Notes: generated by a model not told the origin, from the letters alone. A stretch of DNA of 64,000 bases from Serendipita indica DSM 11827 (GCA_910890315.1 CAJVGD010000016.1:310001-374000), one strand, 5' to 3'; shown: positions 22,533-34,060, counted from the stretch's first letter. Translations and numbers: made by a program.

Positions 22533-23902
22533 TTACCACCAGCATCCAGGATACCACCACGGGCATTCTCCTGATGGATCTTGGGGGTCGGTGCTCGTCG
22601 GGAAGGGGGAGGGATCTTCAGTGCCCGTGGGCTCTGGAATCTCTGTGTCTGTTGGCTCGGGAATGTCCGTCTCTGTCTTTGTAGGGTCGGGGAGAGTCTC
22701 TGTGTCGGTTTCGGTTTCCGTTGGGCTTGGGACCGTAGCGGTTTCGGTATCGGTCTCCGTTTCGGTGGGCTCTGGGGCGGTCGTCTCAGTCTCGGTTGGA
22801 ACCGTAGTATCGGTCTCCGTAGAGCTAGAGACGGTTTCTGAGCCTGTGGGAGCGGGAGTCGAGCCGCCGGCCTGAATCTTGCGGTAGGTAAGGATCTGCT
22901 CCTGGAAGCGAGTGACCTGGCCGGGTGTGAACGAATTCATGCAAGAGTCGTATCTAGAAAAAGATACGAGTCAGGTACGAGACAACGCGTGCTGGAGATC
23001 CACGTACGAGTAGTCCATAAAGTTGTGAATAGAGTCAGCACCACCACCCGGGCAAGAGTCTTGGCTAGCGGGGCATCCACTGGTTGCAGTCTTCTGGGGA
23101 GGAGTATCGGCAACAAAGTCTCCATTACCGGCTAGAAATCATCTCGTGAGCTCCGAGGGCATCAGAATCGTGCCAAGGAAAACGTACTGCAGCCATCTTG
23201 GAAGACGTGATAGAGACCGAGCCAGTGGCCGACTTCGTGCGTAAGCGTCTTGCCCTCGTCGTAGTTGGTGGTGCTACCGCCTGGCACGCTCGAGTAGAGA
23301 ATGACGACACCGTCATCCTTCGGGTTGCTCTTGTAGTCGGATGGGAAAGTTGCGTATCCGAGAAGGCCCTTGCCAGAGCCAGACTCGAAGCCGACGGTGT
23401 AAATGTTGAGCGTCGACTCGTCGCCCTGGCGGAGCTGGGACTTCATCTGAGTTTGGTTGCTCTCGTCGGGTCCAACGGTGCTAAACCAATCTGCATTGGT
23501 GGTGCGGGTCGTCTTGGAGAGTGCGAACGAAATGCCAGTACCGCTGCCGCCGATACATGAGCAAAATGGAAGCCGATACAAAGACAATAACACTTACGTA
23601 TAGTGCTGGTTCATGGCGTCAATGCTGGCCTTGATCTGCGAATCTGGGACGTTTCCGCCAGCGAGATCGTTGTCCTTCTGGATAACGTGCCAGTAGACCT
23701 GGATGGGGCCGCTAGCGAGTGTGGAGGCGTCCATAACCGACATGATGTTGGCAGAGTCGATTTGGAAACGAGATTCGGCAGCCGCAATGGCCGCGGTATC
23801 CTTGTGGGTGGCGCATCCACGGTAGGGAAGGCTCGTCTCGTTGAAGGGGAGTGCGAGCGCGGTGCCAGAGGCAATGAGGAAGGCAACAATTGTGCTAATC
23901 AT
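22533..23902 (-). CDS. Secreted M43 (pappalysin-like) zinc metalloprotease with Thr/Glu-rich tail
   Basis: The gene is complement(join(22533..22953,23008..23131,23188..23543,23598..23902)), 401 residues, with three introns of 54-56 nt that all keep frame. Residues 1-17 are a signal peptide ([17 protein letters not shown]). The catalytic signature is [11 protein letters not shown] (HExxHxxGxxH): two His and one further His bind zinc and Glu is the catalytic base. The Met-turn follows as NFMDYSYDSC, and the cysteine pattern is that of fungal MEP1-like M43 enzymes. After the protease domain come about 100 residues of Thr/Glu/Pro-rich repeats (TETETD, PTETET), probably an O-glycosylated linker, ending in the short aromatic [10 protein letters not shown]. 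It is expected to act outside the cell in protein degradation. The odd C-terminus may be a wall or surface anchor; that is inference. Confidence 0.92.
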
Positions 23903-25428
23903 CTTGAAATGTTCAATGAAGGTCGTCAAAGATAAAGAATGTCGATTTGGCGAGTGAGTGTGGTTGTTCGTCGAGGGGCGCGCGCGCAAAGTTGGGGGCC
24001 TGCTCGGAAAGTTGTAACGTTGAAAGGAAGGAGGGCGTCGCGGATGAAAACACGCAGACGGACGAGTCAAACGACTACGAGAAGGGCAGCAGCACTCTCA
24101 AGCTGTAGAAAGCGAAAGTGGTGGTTGGTTGTCGTGGTCGGACAGAAGTAAGGAAAGACGGAGTGGACAAACGGTGGGGTTTTATACGCACGAGATTGTT
24201 TGGATCCAGAAGTGGCTACCGGCCACTCGTAGTTGTCGTCTCGCTCATGACTGAATTGGAAACCATCATGGACGCGTTTCGGGGCCGGCCTAGATGAGCA
24301 GGATGTGACACCGGCCGTTAGTTGCCATGCGGGTCTCTGCGTTCTCCGGACGGGAAACGTAATTCCCAGTGGCAACAAAGGCCACACGGCCTATGGATTC
24401 GAAGTCGCCGGCCCAAATGGCTCGCGGATTCGGATTGGAGGCGGGCTGGTGACGGACCCACATGGTCTCCGACTAAGCGTTTTTCCTTTTCGAACTATGT
24501 TTTTCGACACGGCGCGACCCTCGACGACCCTTGCGACTGTGTCAAAATTTTGCAGACGCCGTTGGTCCGGTCAAGTTCAGGCTGAGGCTGGGGTTGCTGC
24601 GCGAAGATCTTAGACGCTCGCGGCTTCAAGTAAATTGCGGATAATATCGAAATTGGTATGAACGTTACCGAAAATGGCCGACACGGGGCGACATGCTCGG
24701 GTTGACCAGCAAACGTTGCTCTGTGCGGCATCACGGCTGGTGAGCCATGGGACTGGTCCCGCTATTGACCACACGGATCAAGTTGAAGAAGTTGGAGTAT
24801 CTCTGGCGAGCGTTGAACTGTCGTCGTTCGAAGCCCCAGCGTTGCACTTCCCAAATGTCGCCTCCAAGGGCCACAATGCGGTCATATCCAGTTTATTTTG
24901 GTACCTAGAAACAATCAACTTCTTGTGAGAATGGATAGCCCTAAGCGAAGTGGAGTGCCCCTCGCGGTTGTCAATACCCATACACCAGATCTGCATATGC
25001 ATATGTCAGATAAGGCGAGAGGTAGACACTCTCTTGATACAAGACGATGCTCAGCGGCTCCATTAGATGCCATACGTTCAGCATGTCGGTTCCCTTAACC
25101 CGACGCTCCACCCGTTACGCGGGTCAGCTGAATGCGAATGTCCCATCAGAGATGCAGTGGTATGAAAAGCACTTGATTTATAGAATGATTTATTATTCTG
25201 CTTCAAAGAATAAGCGCAACGGAGCGCACTCAGGGTAAACGTACACCTATATCGAGGATGTTCATGCTTATTCACAGCCCTATGACTCGATTAGAACAAT
25301 CAACGCGTATATGCACACTGGCAACCCACCAGGCGCTCCACATGTCGCACACCCAGACGCGCATCCTCCAATGGCATCTTTGTACTTGGTCGCTCCGTAG
25401 AACCTGAGCACAAGATCAGTTCCACTCT
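23903..25428. other. Intergenic, including the promoter of the M43 gene
   Basis: No supported gene in 1.5 kb. Short frames on both strands lack recognisable similarity. Confidence 0.45.
24180..24187 (-). promoter_or_regulatory. TATA-like box (GTATAAAA on the minus strand)
   Basis: About 280 bp upstream of the M43 ATG at 23,902. The distance implies a long 5' UTR if it is used. Confidence 0.35.
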
Positions 25429-27733
25429 TTATCTGTCAAAGGATCCATACCCATGTGGTACATTCGCCGAGACGCCCCAATACGCGTAATACGGACCATC
25501 GACCCCTTGGCGCGTCGTAAACGCTTCGCGATGATCGCTCCGTCGCTCCTTTCTCTCGGATTGAATGCGCCTCCAAAAGTCACTGGGTATCTTCTTGATG
25601 AGAGCCGACCGTGTTCTGGCTTCCACGTCTCTCGTTACGAGATCTCGATCCAGTCTCGTCGAAACCGGTGCGGTACTGACATAAAAGTTGTGTTCGGAAG
25701 GATGGGAAGTATCTGCTTCAGAGATATCGAGACTGACAAGCGAACCACCGTCACGACTTGATGTGGCTGGCGCATGGAGAGCCGAAGTAGAGGAGCGGCG
25801 AACAGAAACGATCGTCGCAGCCATCATCAAAGAGCACGGGACAAACGTCTTGATCGACCGACTCGCCTTGTCCTTGCCTTTGTCCGCTTTGACCTTTCCG
25901 GTGGTAGGCGGATCCGGCATGCATCCACAAACGCTGTACGGAACACCGTAGCGCACTCTCCATGCGGCGGCAGTCGTGTCGTAGGCAGCTTGAAGTGTTG
26001 TAGACTCGACATTGTCATCGTGATTGGGGACGCGCAAGAGCAGCCGGAGGGTGTCTGATCGGTAGGCTGTAGCTGCGAGCTGGTGGGTGTGCCAAACAAG
26101 GTCCTATTTTGCGTTAGAATGTAATAGTTCATCAAATTGACATACAATATCCTAAAAAGAATCAGTGAAATTTCCACGACAACATCGACGGACGTACGAG
26201 GGTAGGAACAAGTAAGCTCTGACTCTTCGATGACATGAGGTCGAGAAATGCATGATATCGCGCAATAGCGCGCAGAAGTGCTGGTGTTCGTCCCTCTATC
26301 GCACCGTCCATAGAGCATAGCCAACCCATCTCCTTGAGTTTGGTAACGAACCCCTCTTGGCGGAGTACGGCGGTAACGAGGTCGAGCGATGCATGACCTG
26401 GCGTACTGTATGCAGCTATAATTCGCTGTACTCTAAAAAAACATCAATAACTGACGAATAAGAGGGGAGGAACAAACCGTGGTAAAGGTTCGCTCTCCTG
26501 GTATTGTGTCTTTCTCGGACGCAACCCTTGATGGATCAGATCAGAAAGGTTACTTGCCTCCCACTTCAACGTCGTGGAAAGGTCAACGGCTTCTTGTATT
26601 ACGTTTTCCTCTTTGCAGTCGGGCTCCAGAGCGTATCGCGCATATATTCCCTGGAGCAGTATCAGGATATTCGATGCTTCAGGGTCAAGACGTACTGAGA
26701 TTATCCTTTTGGTTAGAGCAACTCCTCTTGCCTCGTCTACCCTCCCAGATCGAGGCTGGAGCAGGGTTTCCCTGCACATAAGCGTCAGTAATCTGAATAT
26801 CACACCCAGCAATACGCACGCAAAAAATACTTTGCTCCCTGCACGCCTTTCGGTTACCTCGTCACAAAACCTTCGGACACCCATAATTGAACGGGTGAAT
26901 GATCGCTCACACCAGTCACATTTATGACGAAACAGCGGCTCAGCAAAGCCTATTCCGCCACCACCACTTTCCCCCTCTCGAGTGACCCAACGCACATAAT
27001 TGTTCGTCGTATTGCAGCACGGACAATCCAGACTGAGAACCTCATCGAAGCTCGTTGCGAGGGTGTACATGAACGCAAGTCCGGATGTACTTTCGAAAAA
27101 GGCTTCTCGTTCTGGGGAGGGTAGATTGGGTTCAAAGGTTGTTGGATGAATCGTGGACGCGACGAGGGTGAGGGGCATCGATCTGTAGGGGCTGAGAGGC
27201 GCAATGATGCATAGCATCGACATACCCCATTGCTGCTAATCTGCGTGCAAAATTTGTCGAACGTCTAAGACTGTCTTCATGGTATATCCTCGGATTCTGG
27301 CCAAATGAGCCTCATAAGCAAATGAATCCAGAGACGGACATACTAGGAGATACGTGTGCCAGACCATGATGACGTCCAGCGGGGGAATGACGGTCTCTGA
27401 CCACACCGGTACGTCCTCTGACCAACTGCCACTCATGAACCGGTCGAATCGATGGACAGCCCTATTCACGAATACTACCCATGCACGATTGGGGTCGGTA
27501 GGGCAACTAGGTGCTGCATCCTGGTGGTGAAGATGCGACGTCGCTGGGGAGGCGCAAGCATTTTGGACGTCTTGCTTGAGTTTGGCGAACGCGGAGAGCA
27601 GTATTAGATGAGCTTCAACGTCTGTCATTGTTACCAATGGCGGTATGTCCTCGTTTGAGACGCGAAACGTCGGTGGAAGGTGCATCGAAAGGTCGTCGTA
27701 ATGGGGAGGAAGGTCTTCATGGGGTGAATCCAT
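25429..27733 (-). CDS. GRDP/DUF1399-like (glycine-rich domain-containing) protein with a 6-nt microexon
   Basis: The N-terminal exon starts at the ATG 27,733 and has HRFDRFM...VIPPLDVIMVWHTYLL. A second unit has LLRAIARYHAFLDLM...LVPTL-DI-DLVWHTHQL, and a C-terminal CGC follows ...AWRVRYGVPYSVCGC. These duplicated PxLDxxxxWHxxxL motifs are the hallmark of the GRDP family. The middle exon has a possible zinc ribbon (CPCC ... HKCDWC). Exons from the 3' end are 25429..26103, 26146..26151, 26198..26432 and 26478..about 27,224; the junction to the first exon (27,247-27,283 region) is not settled. The 6-nt exon supplies Asp-Ile in VPTLDIDLVWHTHQ. The last ~150 residues are Ser/Arg/Lys rich. The cellular role of fungal members is not established. 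Confidence 0.8.
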
Positions 27734-29277
27734 TGGGAGGAGACGATGGGGAGCTCGATGCGTCGACGATGATACCGGCGTGAAGGGCCTTTATCAGTGC
27801 TTGGATGTGAAGACGACATCGAGTCCCTTTGCCATGGTCCGCTGGATTACCAATCACGAGGTCGGTAAGTAGTCGGCGTACATGATCTATTCGCTCATTC
27901 AGCAAGTGGCCAAACAGCTATGTCAGGCAGTGAGTGTCAGGGCGCCTTTGCCATGAAAACGCCGTTCGTCCAGATACTGCGCGTACAGGATGGAACAAGA
28001 TCCACAATGTTTGCCCAGAGACTTCTGTGATTCGTCGAAAAGCGTCGGACCAGCTTCTCCGCAGTCAGCAGCCTCCTCGTCGGGACCGCAGTGTCAGATG
28101 AATGGTATATCGATACCGTACGCGAGTCACCGCATTCAGCATTTGTCAGAACTACAGCGAGTGTGTTAGATTTTGGGGCAGATGCAGTCAGGGTGGAAGT
28201 CAAGTTTGACCCACGTGCCTTGTCCGAACATTGGCTCTCCTTTCCCTTGCATCAGAGTTTGGATAACTCCTCGAATTAGATCAGGAGTAGTATCTAGTTT
28301 ACGACACCGTCTTATAAATGAGTTGAAGGTAATGGTCGGGATTAATAGCATTACAGGGACCACTAATAGAGACTTATGGAGATATCAATTGTCCCTGGAC
28401 GTTGTTGGCAATTATTGACCTGAAGATCGAGGAATATGGTCATGGAAAGTGAGAAATGCACTCACGGGTGTCTCCTAGATGGGTTCTGGACAATTTTCCG
28501 TCCTGAAGAATGGGGACTGACATGAAGGAAGTGTTTTCGAGCGAGTGGTGGTTCTCGCTGTATTGTTTTCTTCCGAGGACTTCCAGACGAGGGGATCCTG
28601 GGACCTTTTATGCCTCTATGATTGATCTCTACTAAGGTGTTTTGGGTACAGCTCGTACGGGCGATGTATAGTGACCAAATCTGGACGTATCTACTGAGCA
28701 CGACGTCGCGAAATGTGTAGTGGCTCAATACAAGTATTCTAAATGATTTAAATCGCAAGAAGAAGTTAAAAACAAGCGCAAAACCACTGCTACAGATAGA
28801 GAGATAGCAGCGATAGTTATTGGAGAACGCTTTGGCATAAATGCGAGATGTGGGTGTGGCGAAAGCGCCGAGTCGGCGCTTCTCAACGTTGGTGAGCCTT
28901 TTATGTTTATTGTCCCGGTATTTGATAAAACTATTCAATCAGACAACTGATAGGCCTCTATGTAATGGCGCGAGTTAGGTAGCTCACGAGTTATTGTCCA
29001 TTTTGTCGTGGCAATATCCTTTGCATTAAAGTTAGCTGTGACTACTAACATTATCATCGTCTCCTTTCATCACAGTGAGATACGAATGGCACGGACAATA
29101 TACGTCGCGCAATTCCGCCGCGGATAGTGATCAGAGTCAAAGGGAACGAGCAATATGCATTTGCTCCATGATTATAGGCAAACTGAATGTAATTTCCGAC
29201 AGATATTTGAGCCTAAGCCGCGAGCGGTTTGGACTAGGCGCTACTGCGGGTCAAGATTTGCAGACTTGGAACTGACG
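27734..29277. other. Intergenic, no gene supported
   Basis: Contains the divergent promoters of the GRDP-like and F-box genes. A minus-strand pair of frames (27,937-28,363) and one at 28,462-28,938 are open but lack recognisable features. Confidence 0.4.
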
Positions 29278-31161
29278 ATGACCACTTGGTTGAAGCGAAC
29301 CGTCGTAGTGGTGCTGAGAGCGTTTATATTCCTGCCACTTTTTCTCATACTCTACCTCGCTGTTGACATTGTAACTTGCCTGGTGCTCACCGCGGGATTC
29401 GTTGGGCCCGCGCTGTTGTTGACGGGCAGGATACCGTGGTTGACTCTATTCAAAATTATCGGCCTTTTTATGATCTCAACACTGGCTCTGACGCTGATAA
29501 TCGTCTCTCTGACCTTCTCAGTATATCATCTTCGCACACATCCATTGTCAGAGGCAAGCACAATCCACAAATGGTCCGGTCTATGGCTGCTACGATATAC
29601 GACACCAACCATGAAGATTTATAGACTGTTACAGAAAGCTGGGATTGTCCGTTATCGGCTATCGCATCTCCCCACGGAGATCTGGGAAAAGATCCTCGAG
29701 TTTACACTCGATATACCAGAGGCTCTGGGGACTACCTGCAACCCCGAGAATATTTTCGAATATCTGTATTACCACCGCTTTCAACAGTATACACAGCCCG
29801 GTATACGGGCTCGTACCTGCACAAAACCGCCTACAGCCGCTTCTGGGTCGTATACTAGCGACCCGAACCATCCCTATGAAGTCTACATCCGACAGAGGGT
29901 GATCATTAGCCTGGTGTGCTCCCAGTGGAATACGATGGTCCGTCAGAGTCAACCTGCATGGTCATTTGGAGCCTCGCATTCGAATTTCCAGAAGGTTGAG
30001 CGCCTTGAGTTAGAATCCGCGTATCGTCAAACTGCATCATCCCATGAAAGATCCTCTCACCATGTAGCTGAGGACAATAACTGGAAGAGATTACGCATTC
30101 TTGCCATAAACAATCGCTTTTATGGGCCGCTTCTGACTCAAAATGCAAACGACGTAGAAATCGCATTGTCTGGTTCGCTTTTGTATAATTCGGAGATTAT
30201 GGGAAACCTCGAGTGCTTCTCGTATGCCGGATCATATCTACGCCAGTTTGACCTAGTCTGCAAACTGTTTAACAACTTGACGACGCTTATCCTCGAGGTG
30301 ACAAATACACCCAATCTGAACTTGGAACTCCCTAAAGTGAATGTATTGATGCTCAAAGCGTCGACTATCAATGTGAGAGGATGGTATTGTCCCGCTTTGC
30401 AACATCTTGTGCTAATATATAGAGAGAAAAGTGATCTAACGACGCTTTTTGAAACGCAGCCTATCATTCTGCCTAGCGTTATTCTCTCTCTTATTGTATA
30501 CAACCGGCACATCACGGTAGACGAGGCATTCTGGCAAAGCTATTCATCGCTCGTGCACATTGGGGCCTCATCCCTTGTCTACCATTCACCACCGCCGCCG
30601 AACCATCCACTCTCCTACCTTAGCATCCTTGACACAGTTCATTGCGACGACCTGCCCACAGGATTTATCGCTCTTACCACCTCTGGGCATCCACTAAAGT
30701 CGGTGCGGTTTTCTCCGCGCGATAACCATAGTGCCAAGCATCGATCCGAGGACTGGGTTCAGCTCTATTGGTTTGCTCAACGCCGTGGAATTCTGGGACG
30801 TCCTGTGCCAGCAGACCTAGTGGATACTCCAGAAACCCCAGGCATAAGTCGTAGATGCTGGAAGTGCGGGACGTTATTCCCCCGACAAGGCTATGCACCA
30901 AGGCCCCGTGAACCATGGCGAATCGAGGGCTGGTGTCCGGAGCTGTTTGCTCCGTCTGATGCAAGTGTCAACTGTGAAAATCTTTTACCTACAGTCTCCC
31001 AGCTTGGTCACGGTATGGGCCTATTTCACCTATGGCAATTCTTCGGTCCGAAGCAATACACAATCTGGCGAGTTTGCATTGAAATTTTCCAGTCGGAGTT
31101 GATTGGAATGAGTATTGTCGCACTCATTGTAATCATTCACTTCATTTACTGGGAGTGTTGA
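29278..31161 (+). CDS. Membrane-anchored F-box-like protein
   Basis: Single-exon gene, 627 residues from the ATG at 29,278; an in-frame ATG at 29,155 would add 41 residues but the later one places the hydrophobic region at the terminus. Residues about 6-85 contain two or three transmembrane segments (VVVVLRAFIFLPLFLILYL, TLFKIIGLFMISTLALTLII). An F-box-like motif begins near residue 128 (LSHLPTEIWEKILEF ... IISLVCSQWN), as in the many basidiomycete F-box proteins that recruit substrates to SCF ubiquitin ligases. The middle has leucine-rich repeat-like stretches, then a possible zinc pair (CWKCGTLF ... WCPELF) and a final hydrophobic segment (IGMSIVALIVIIHFIYW). Combining membrane anchors with an F-box is unusual. 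The small membrane-protein cluster begins 0.5 kb downstream. Confidence 0.75.
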   Translation: MTTWLKRTVVVVLRAFIFLPLFLILYLAVDIVTCLVLTAGFVGPALLLTGRIPWLTLFKIIGLFMISTLALTLIIVSLTFSVYHLRTHPLSEASTIHKWSGLWLLRYTTPTMKIYRLLQKAGIVRYRLSHLPTEIWEKILEFTLDIPEALGTTCNPENIFEYLYYHRFQQYTQPGIRARTCTKPPTAASGSYTSDPNHPYEVYIRQRVIISLVCSQWNTMVRQSQPAWSFGASHSNFQKVERLELESAYRQTASSHERSSHHVAEDNNWKRLRILAINNRFYGPLLTQNANDVEIALSGSLLYNSEIMGNLECFSYAGSYLRQFDLVCKLFNNLTTLILEVTNTPNLNLELPKVNVLMLKASTINVRGWYCPALQHLVLIYREKSDLTTLFETQPIILPSVILSLIVYNRHITVDEAFWQSYSSLVHIGASSLVYHSPPPPNHPLSYLSILDTVHCDDLPTGFIALTTSGHPLKSVRFSPRDNHSAKHRSEDWVQLYWFAQRRGILGRPVPADLVDTPETPGISRRCWKCGTLFPRQGYAPRPREPWRIEGWCPELFAPSDASVNCENLLPTVSQLGHGMGLFHLWQFFGPKQYTIWRVCIEIFQSELIGMSIVALIVIIHFIYWEC

Positions 31162-31650
31162 TCCTGTCCAGTTCAACTTGCCATGGTGCCGTTCAAAAGT
31201 GCAGAACAATATAACCGAGATAGATCCAAGTTTGAATGAAGTTATGAATTCACAAACCGAAAATAGCATTGTGTTAGCAGTTGATATATGGATTTAGGTC
31301 ATATGTATTCATATAAATGGCAGCGGGAGTAAATATTGGTATACGACATGAGCTGCCCCGGCTTAGATATGGTTGGAGATAAGAGTTGAAGTTGGTAGTA
31401 TTATAGTGAGCACCAGAGGCTTCTGGAAGAAATCCGTTGTCTCTAGTTAGTTTGGACTCAAAGATTAATAATATGGTCAGAGAGAACTCTCCCAATAAGT
31501 GGATAAAAGGCAGCGTATATCGGACCGACGAGTGGAACCTGGCTCGATAACATTTGCGCGGTTATTCGAATTTGCGTTATTGCCCTTAGGAAGCTCCAAA
31601 CAAGGGGATCCCGAATACAAAGCCTCGGGAATCGATAACTCCTGATGAAC
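31162..31650. other. Intergenic, or possible second exon of the first YELYP gene
   Basis: If the splice donor overlapping the YELYP stop at 31,651 is used, an acceptor about 80 nt downstream on the minus strand opens a 41-codon frame here ending at 31,458. Otherwise nothing is seen. Confidence 0.35.
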
Positions 31651-31869
31651 TCACGGATATAACTCATATGCGAGACTCGCAGCAGTAATCTCTTTACGCA
31701 TTCGTCGCATTCGTCGAATGCGCTGTTGGTTGCGGCGTCGCGAAAGCTGCCCTGGCATAATGAGCACGAGCCAGGTGATGTACAGCGCAGGAACAACTAC
31801 AAGGAAGAGTAGCATCATTGCCACGACTATGGCAACAGCATCGACTGTTCTTCGAGTAAGCATTGGCAT
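31651..31869 (-). CDS. YELYP small membrane protein, copy A
   Basis: 72 residues starting MPMLTRR. One strong hydrophobic segment (AVAIVVAMMLLFLVVVPALYITWLV) is followed by a very basic stretch (RRRNQQRIRRMRRMRK) and the terminal SLAYELYP. The MP start, single membrane pass, basic juxtamembrane region and YELYP end are shared with copies B, C and E, which argues for a real family although each gene is short. By the positive-inside rule the C-terminus should be cytosolic. The stop codon lies inside a GTGAGT splice-donor consensus (CC|GTGAGT), so the transcript may be spliced into a downstream exon instead of stopping here. I know of no named family with this motif. Confidence 0.65.
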   Translation of the reverse strand: MPMLTRRTVDAVAIVVAMMLLFLVVVPALYITWLVLIMPGQLSRRRNQQRIRRMRRMRKEITAASLAYELYP

Positions 31870-32139
31870 ATGCCGGGAGGTGTACGTGGTCAAGCACTGA
31901 CTGTTGCCTCCCGTGAGAAGCAACCTTTTCTATCAAACCATATTTCGAGACACTGAGGATGACCTATATTCCTGTATATGGGTACCTCCATCTCGCTTTC
32001 CTCTGGCTCGTCAGTGGTTGATTGCTGCTTGTAAAGTCGAAGAGCCATTAGGTTACTGGTGTAACGCCTAGGCAGATTGGGTAGATATAACACAGGCTAT
32101 CTAAGCCTCATGAGTGGATACATAAATGAGTGCAAGGAC

Positions 32140-32352
32140 TCACGGGTAGAGTTCATACGCCAGTTCTCTCAATCTTCTCTCTCGCCTATCTTGAACCATT
32201 GTTGGCCCGTCGGTGTATCGCAACGTCCTTCTTCTCCAACTCGTCGACTTGAAGGCATCCGAGTGTAGGTGAAAGATGATACAGAAGATTATGCCAACTG
32301 TGACGAGGACATTGACGACAATGATCAACAAAATACCAATAGATAATGGCAT
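32140..32352 (-). CDS. YELYP small membrane protein, copy B
   Basis: 70 residues from MPLSIG (an in-frame start 22 codons upstream is also open). The N-terminal membrane segment is IGILLIIVVNVLVTVGIIFCIIF. A charged region ending RRERRLRELAYELYP follows, the fullest form of the shared C-terminal motif. The stop again overlaps GTGAGT. An acceptor about 40 nt downstream on the minus strand would give a stop at once or a short extension, so the protein probably ends at or just after YELYP either way. Confidence 0.65.
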   Translation of the reverse strand: MPLSIGILLIIVVNVLVTVGIIFCIIFHLHSDAFKSTSWRRRTLRYTDGPTMVQDRRERRLRELAYELYP

Positions 32353-32898
32353 GGCTAGTGACTTGCGACCGCGAGAGTTGGATCGAGCGATCCGTGAGTC
32401 TAGATATACCACCTGCAATCGGAGAAATCTGTATGTAGCGCAGACTATGCCCGAGCGCGCGAGGAATTTGAACGGCGTCTGCTAGGTGAGGGAACGTGCA
32501 TGGGCGTGCGCTGCGTCATAAGGTATTTCTTCTTTATATTTACCTACTAGGAACACTGATATAAGCACTGGAAGTATCTCCGCCAACATTTGGTAGCAGA
32601 TGGCAGAGGCCTCCAGCTTGAGGTGAAGTAGTAAGTGCGGCACTGAGTAGATTGAATATGTCGATGAATATGATTATATATATTTATCTGCGACGGAAGG
32701 TTTACTTGCAAAAAGTGATGCTGGACTATTCGCATACAAGTGCTTGGGTGTCTGCATCAACCATAACATCGAAGATAAGTCAAATATGAAGAGGTATAAT
32801 TGGTTTGTATTTTGACCTCACGCAAGGTATGGAACCTGTGCTACGACAGATGGTTATCTAGTACCTGTCAGTCGCAGTGCTGTAACAAGTCAGGCCAC

Positions 32899-33090
32899 TC
32901 ACGGATACAACTCGTATGCGAGTTCCTTAAGTCTCTGTTCTCGCCATAAACTTTCCCTCTCCACTACTATTCTCCCTCTTGACGCTCGTCTGGCAAAGTA
33001 CGGACGAGAACCAACGTAGGATACAAAGAAAAGAGGAGTAAGAAGAAGAACACCGATAATGGAGAGAATAGCAATAGGTGCGTTTGGCAT
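32899..33090 (-). CDS. YELYP small membrane protein, copy C
   Basis: 63 residues, intronless. MPNAPIAILSIIGVLLLTPL begins the membrane segment, then YVGSRPYFARRASRGR, and the end is WREQRLKELAYELYP. The YVGSRP motif just after the membrane segment is shared with copy E and with decayed copy H, so these three are the closest relatives. The stop overlaps CC|GTGAGT as in copies A and B. Confidence 0.7.
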   Translation of the reverse strand: MPNAPIAILSIIGVLLLTPLFFVSYVGSRPYFARRASRGRIVVERESLWREQRLKELAYELYP

Positions 33091-33373
33091 GACGAGCGGA
33101 CTGGACTAGCGTCTGGGGCAACTGGGAATTGGTGGATACGCTCATATGGGTGGACATACAAATTTGGGTCATGAATACGTGTCCTTATATTTCAAACTGT
33201 GAAGTGGCCGGGTGGGCGGAACTTCTACGGCACTGGTGAGGCGCGGGTGATGCCAATCGGCACGTGCACTCGGTCGAGGTCGATATGTCTAGTGGTTAAG
33301 ATCAATTATGTGAAATTTTTTTGGCAAAAGTTATCTATGTCTCGTTATCTCGTTCAATAACGAGTGGGGCCAT

Positions 33374-33508
33374 TCACGGATACATTTCGTATGCAAGCTC
33401 TCTCAGTCTCTCCTCTCGCCGTGCAGTTCTTGCCTTGACCGAGGCTCGTATGTCGACTCCCAGACCATAAAATAGGTAAAATATTATGAGAGTAGGAGCA
33501 GCGAGCAT
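33374..33508 (-). CDS. YELYP small membrane protein, copy D (short)
   Basis: 44 residues from the only in-frame ATG (MLAAPTLIIFYLFYG...). The frame is open upstream for about 15 more codons of hydrophobic sequence without an ATG, so the 5' end may be lost or lie on another exon. It ends TARREERLRELAYEMYP; the stop is followed by CC|GTGAAT, a weaker donor. Confidence 0.5.
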   Translation of the reverse strand: MLAAPTLIIFYLFYGLGVDIRASVKARTARREERLRELAYEMYP

Positions 33509-33889
33509 GAGGCAGCAGAGAATGAGGGGGAACAAGGCGGCCGTTTTACATGTGGGCGCAGCACGATTTGACTAGTACACACTCACAAAAATGAAATACT
33601 TCAATTTATGGTGATTTTCGCAACCTAAAGGGATTGGAGACGCCTAAGTTCGGAATCCACATGTGCCAAGCTTGCATGCCAGCATGGTTGGGTTATTTGT
33701 ACCAGTCAATAACTTCAAGCTAGCTACTAATGTAATCCGAAGGGAGCTCGTATCTCAACCGTCGTATTCAAACTCATCGTATGATTGTTCCCTCTTCTGT
33801 AGGGTTTGCCCGGTGTATAACATATCATCCACGGGAGTAGGAAAGTGTCGAGAAGACCAAATATCGCCGGGATAGCCGTGTCGTAGATC

Positions 33890-34060
33890 ATAGTATGTAA
33901 ACTCCCTCAACCTTTGACTCCTCATATGCTGCACCACTCCTTGTATCTAATTTCTCATTTATTACCCGTCCCTGTGTCCATTTCTGCTTGGCAGACCCTT
34001 GATTTCTTTTTGATCCTCCTGTCGCCTTTGGTATAGCAGGAACCGGAGACGCAAGAGGTA
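33890..34060 (-). pseudogene. YELYP family relic, copy G
   Basis: The C-terminal motif is recognisable as RSQRLREFTYYDL but runs on without the usual ending, and no membrane segment is found in frame upstream. Best read as a decayed member on the same strand as its neighbours. Confidence 0.4.

Noticed and set aside
25827-26324. 165-codon minus frame overlapping the GRDP-like gene
   Set aside because: It crosses both short introns and the microexon; the spliced frame carries the family motifs.
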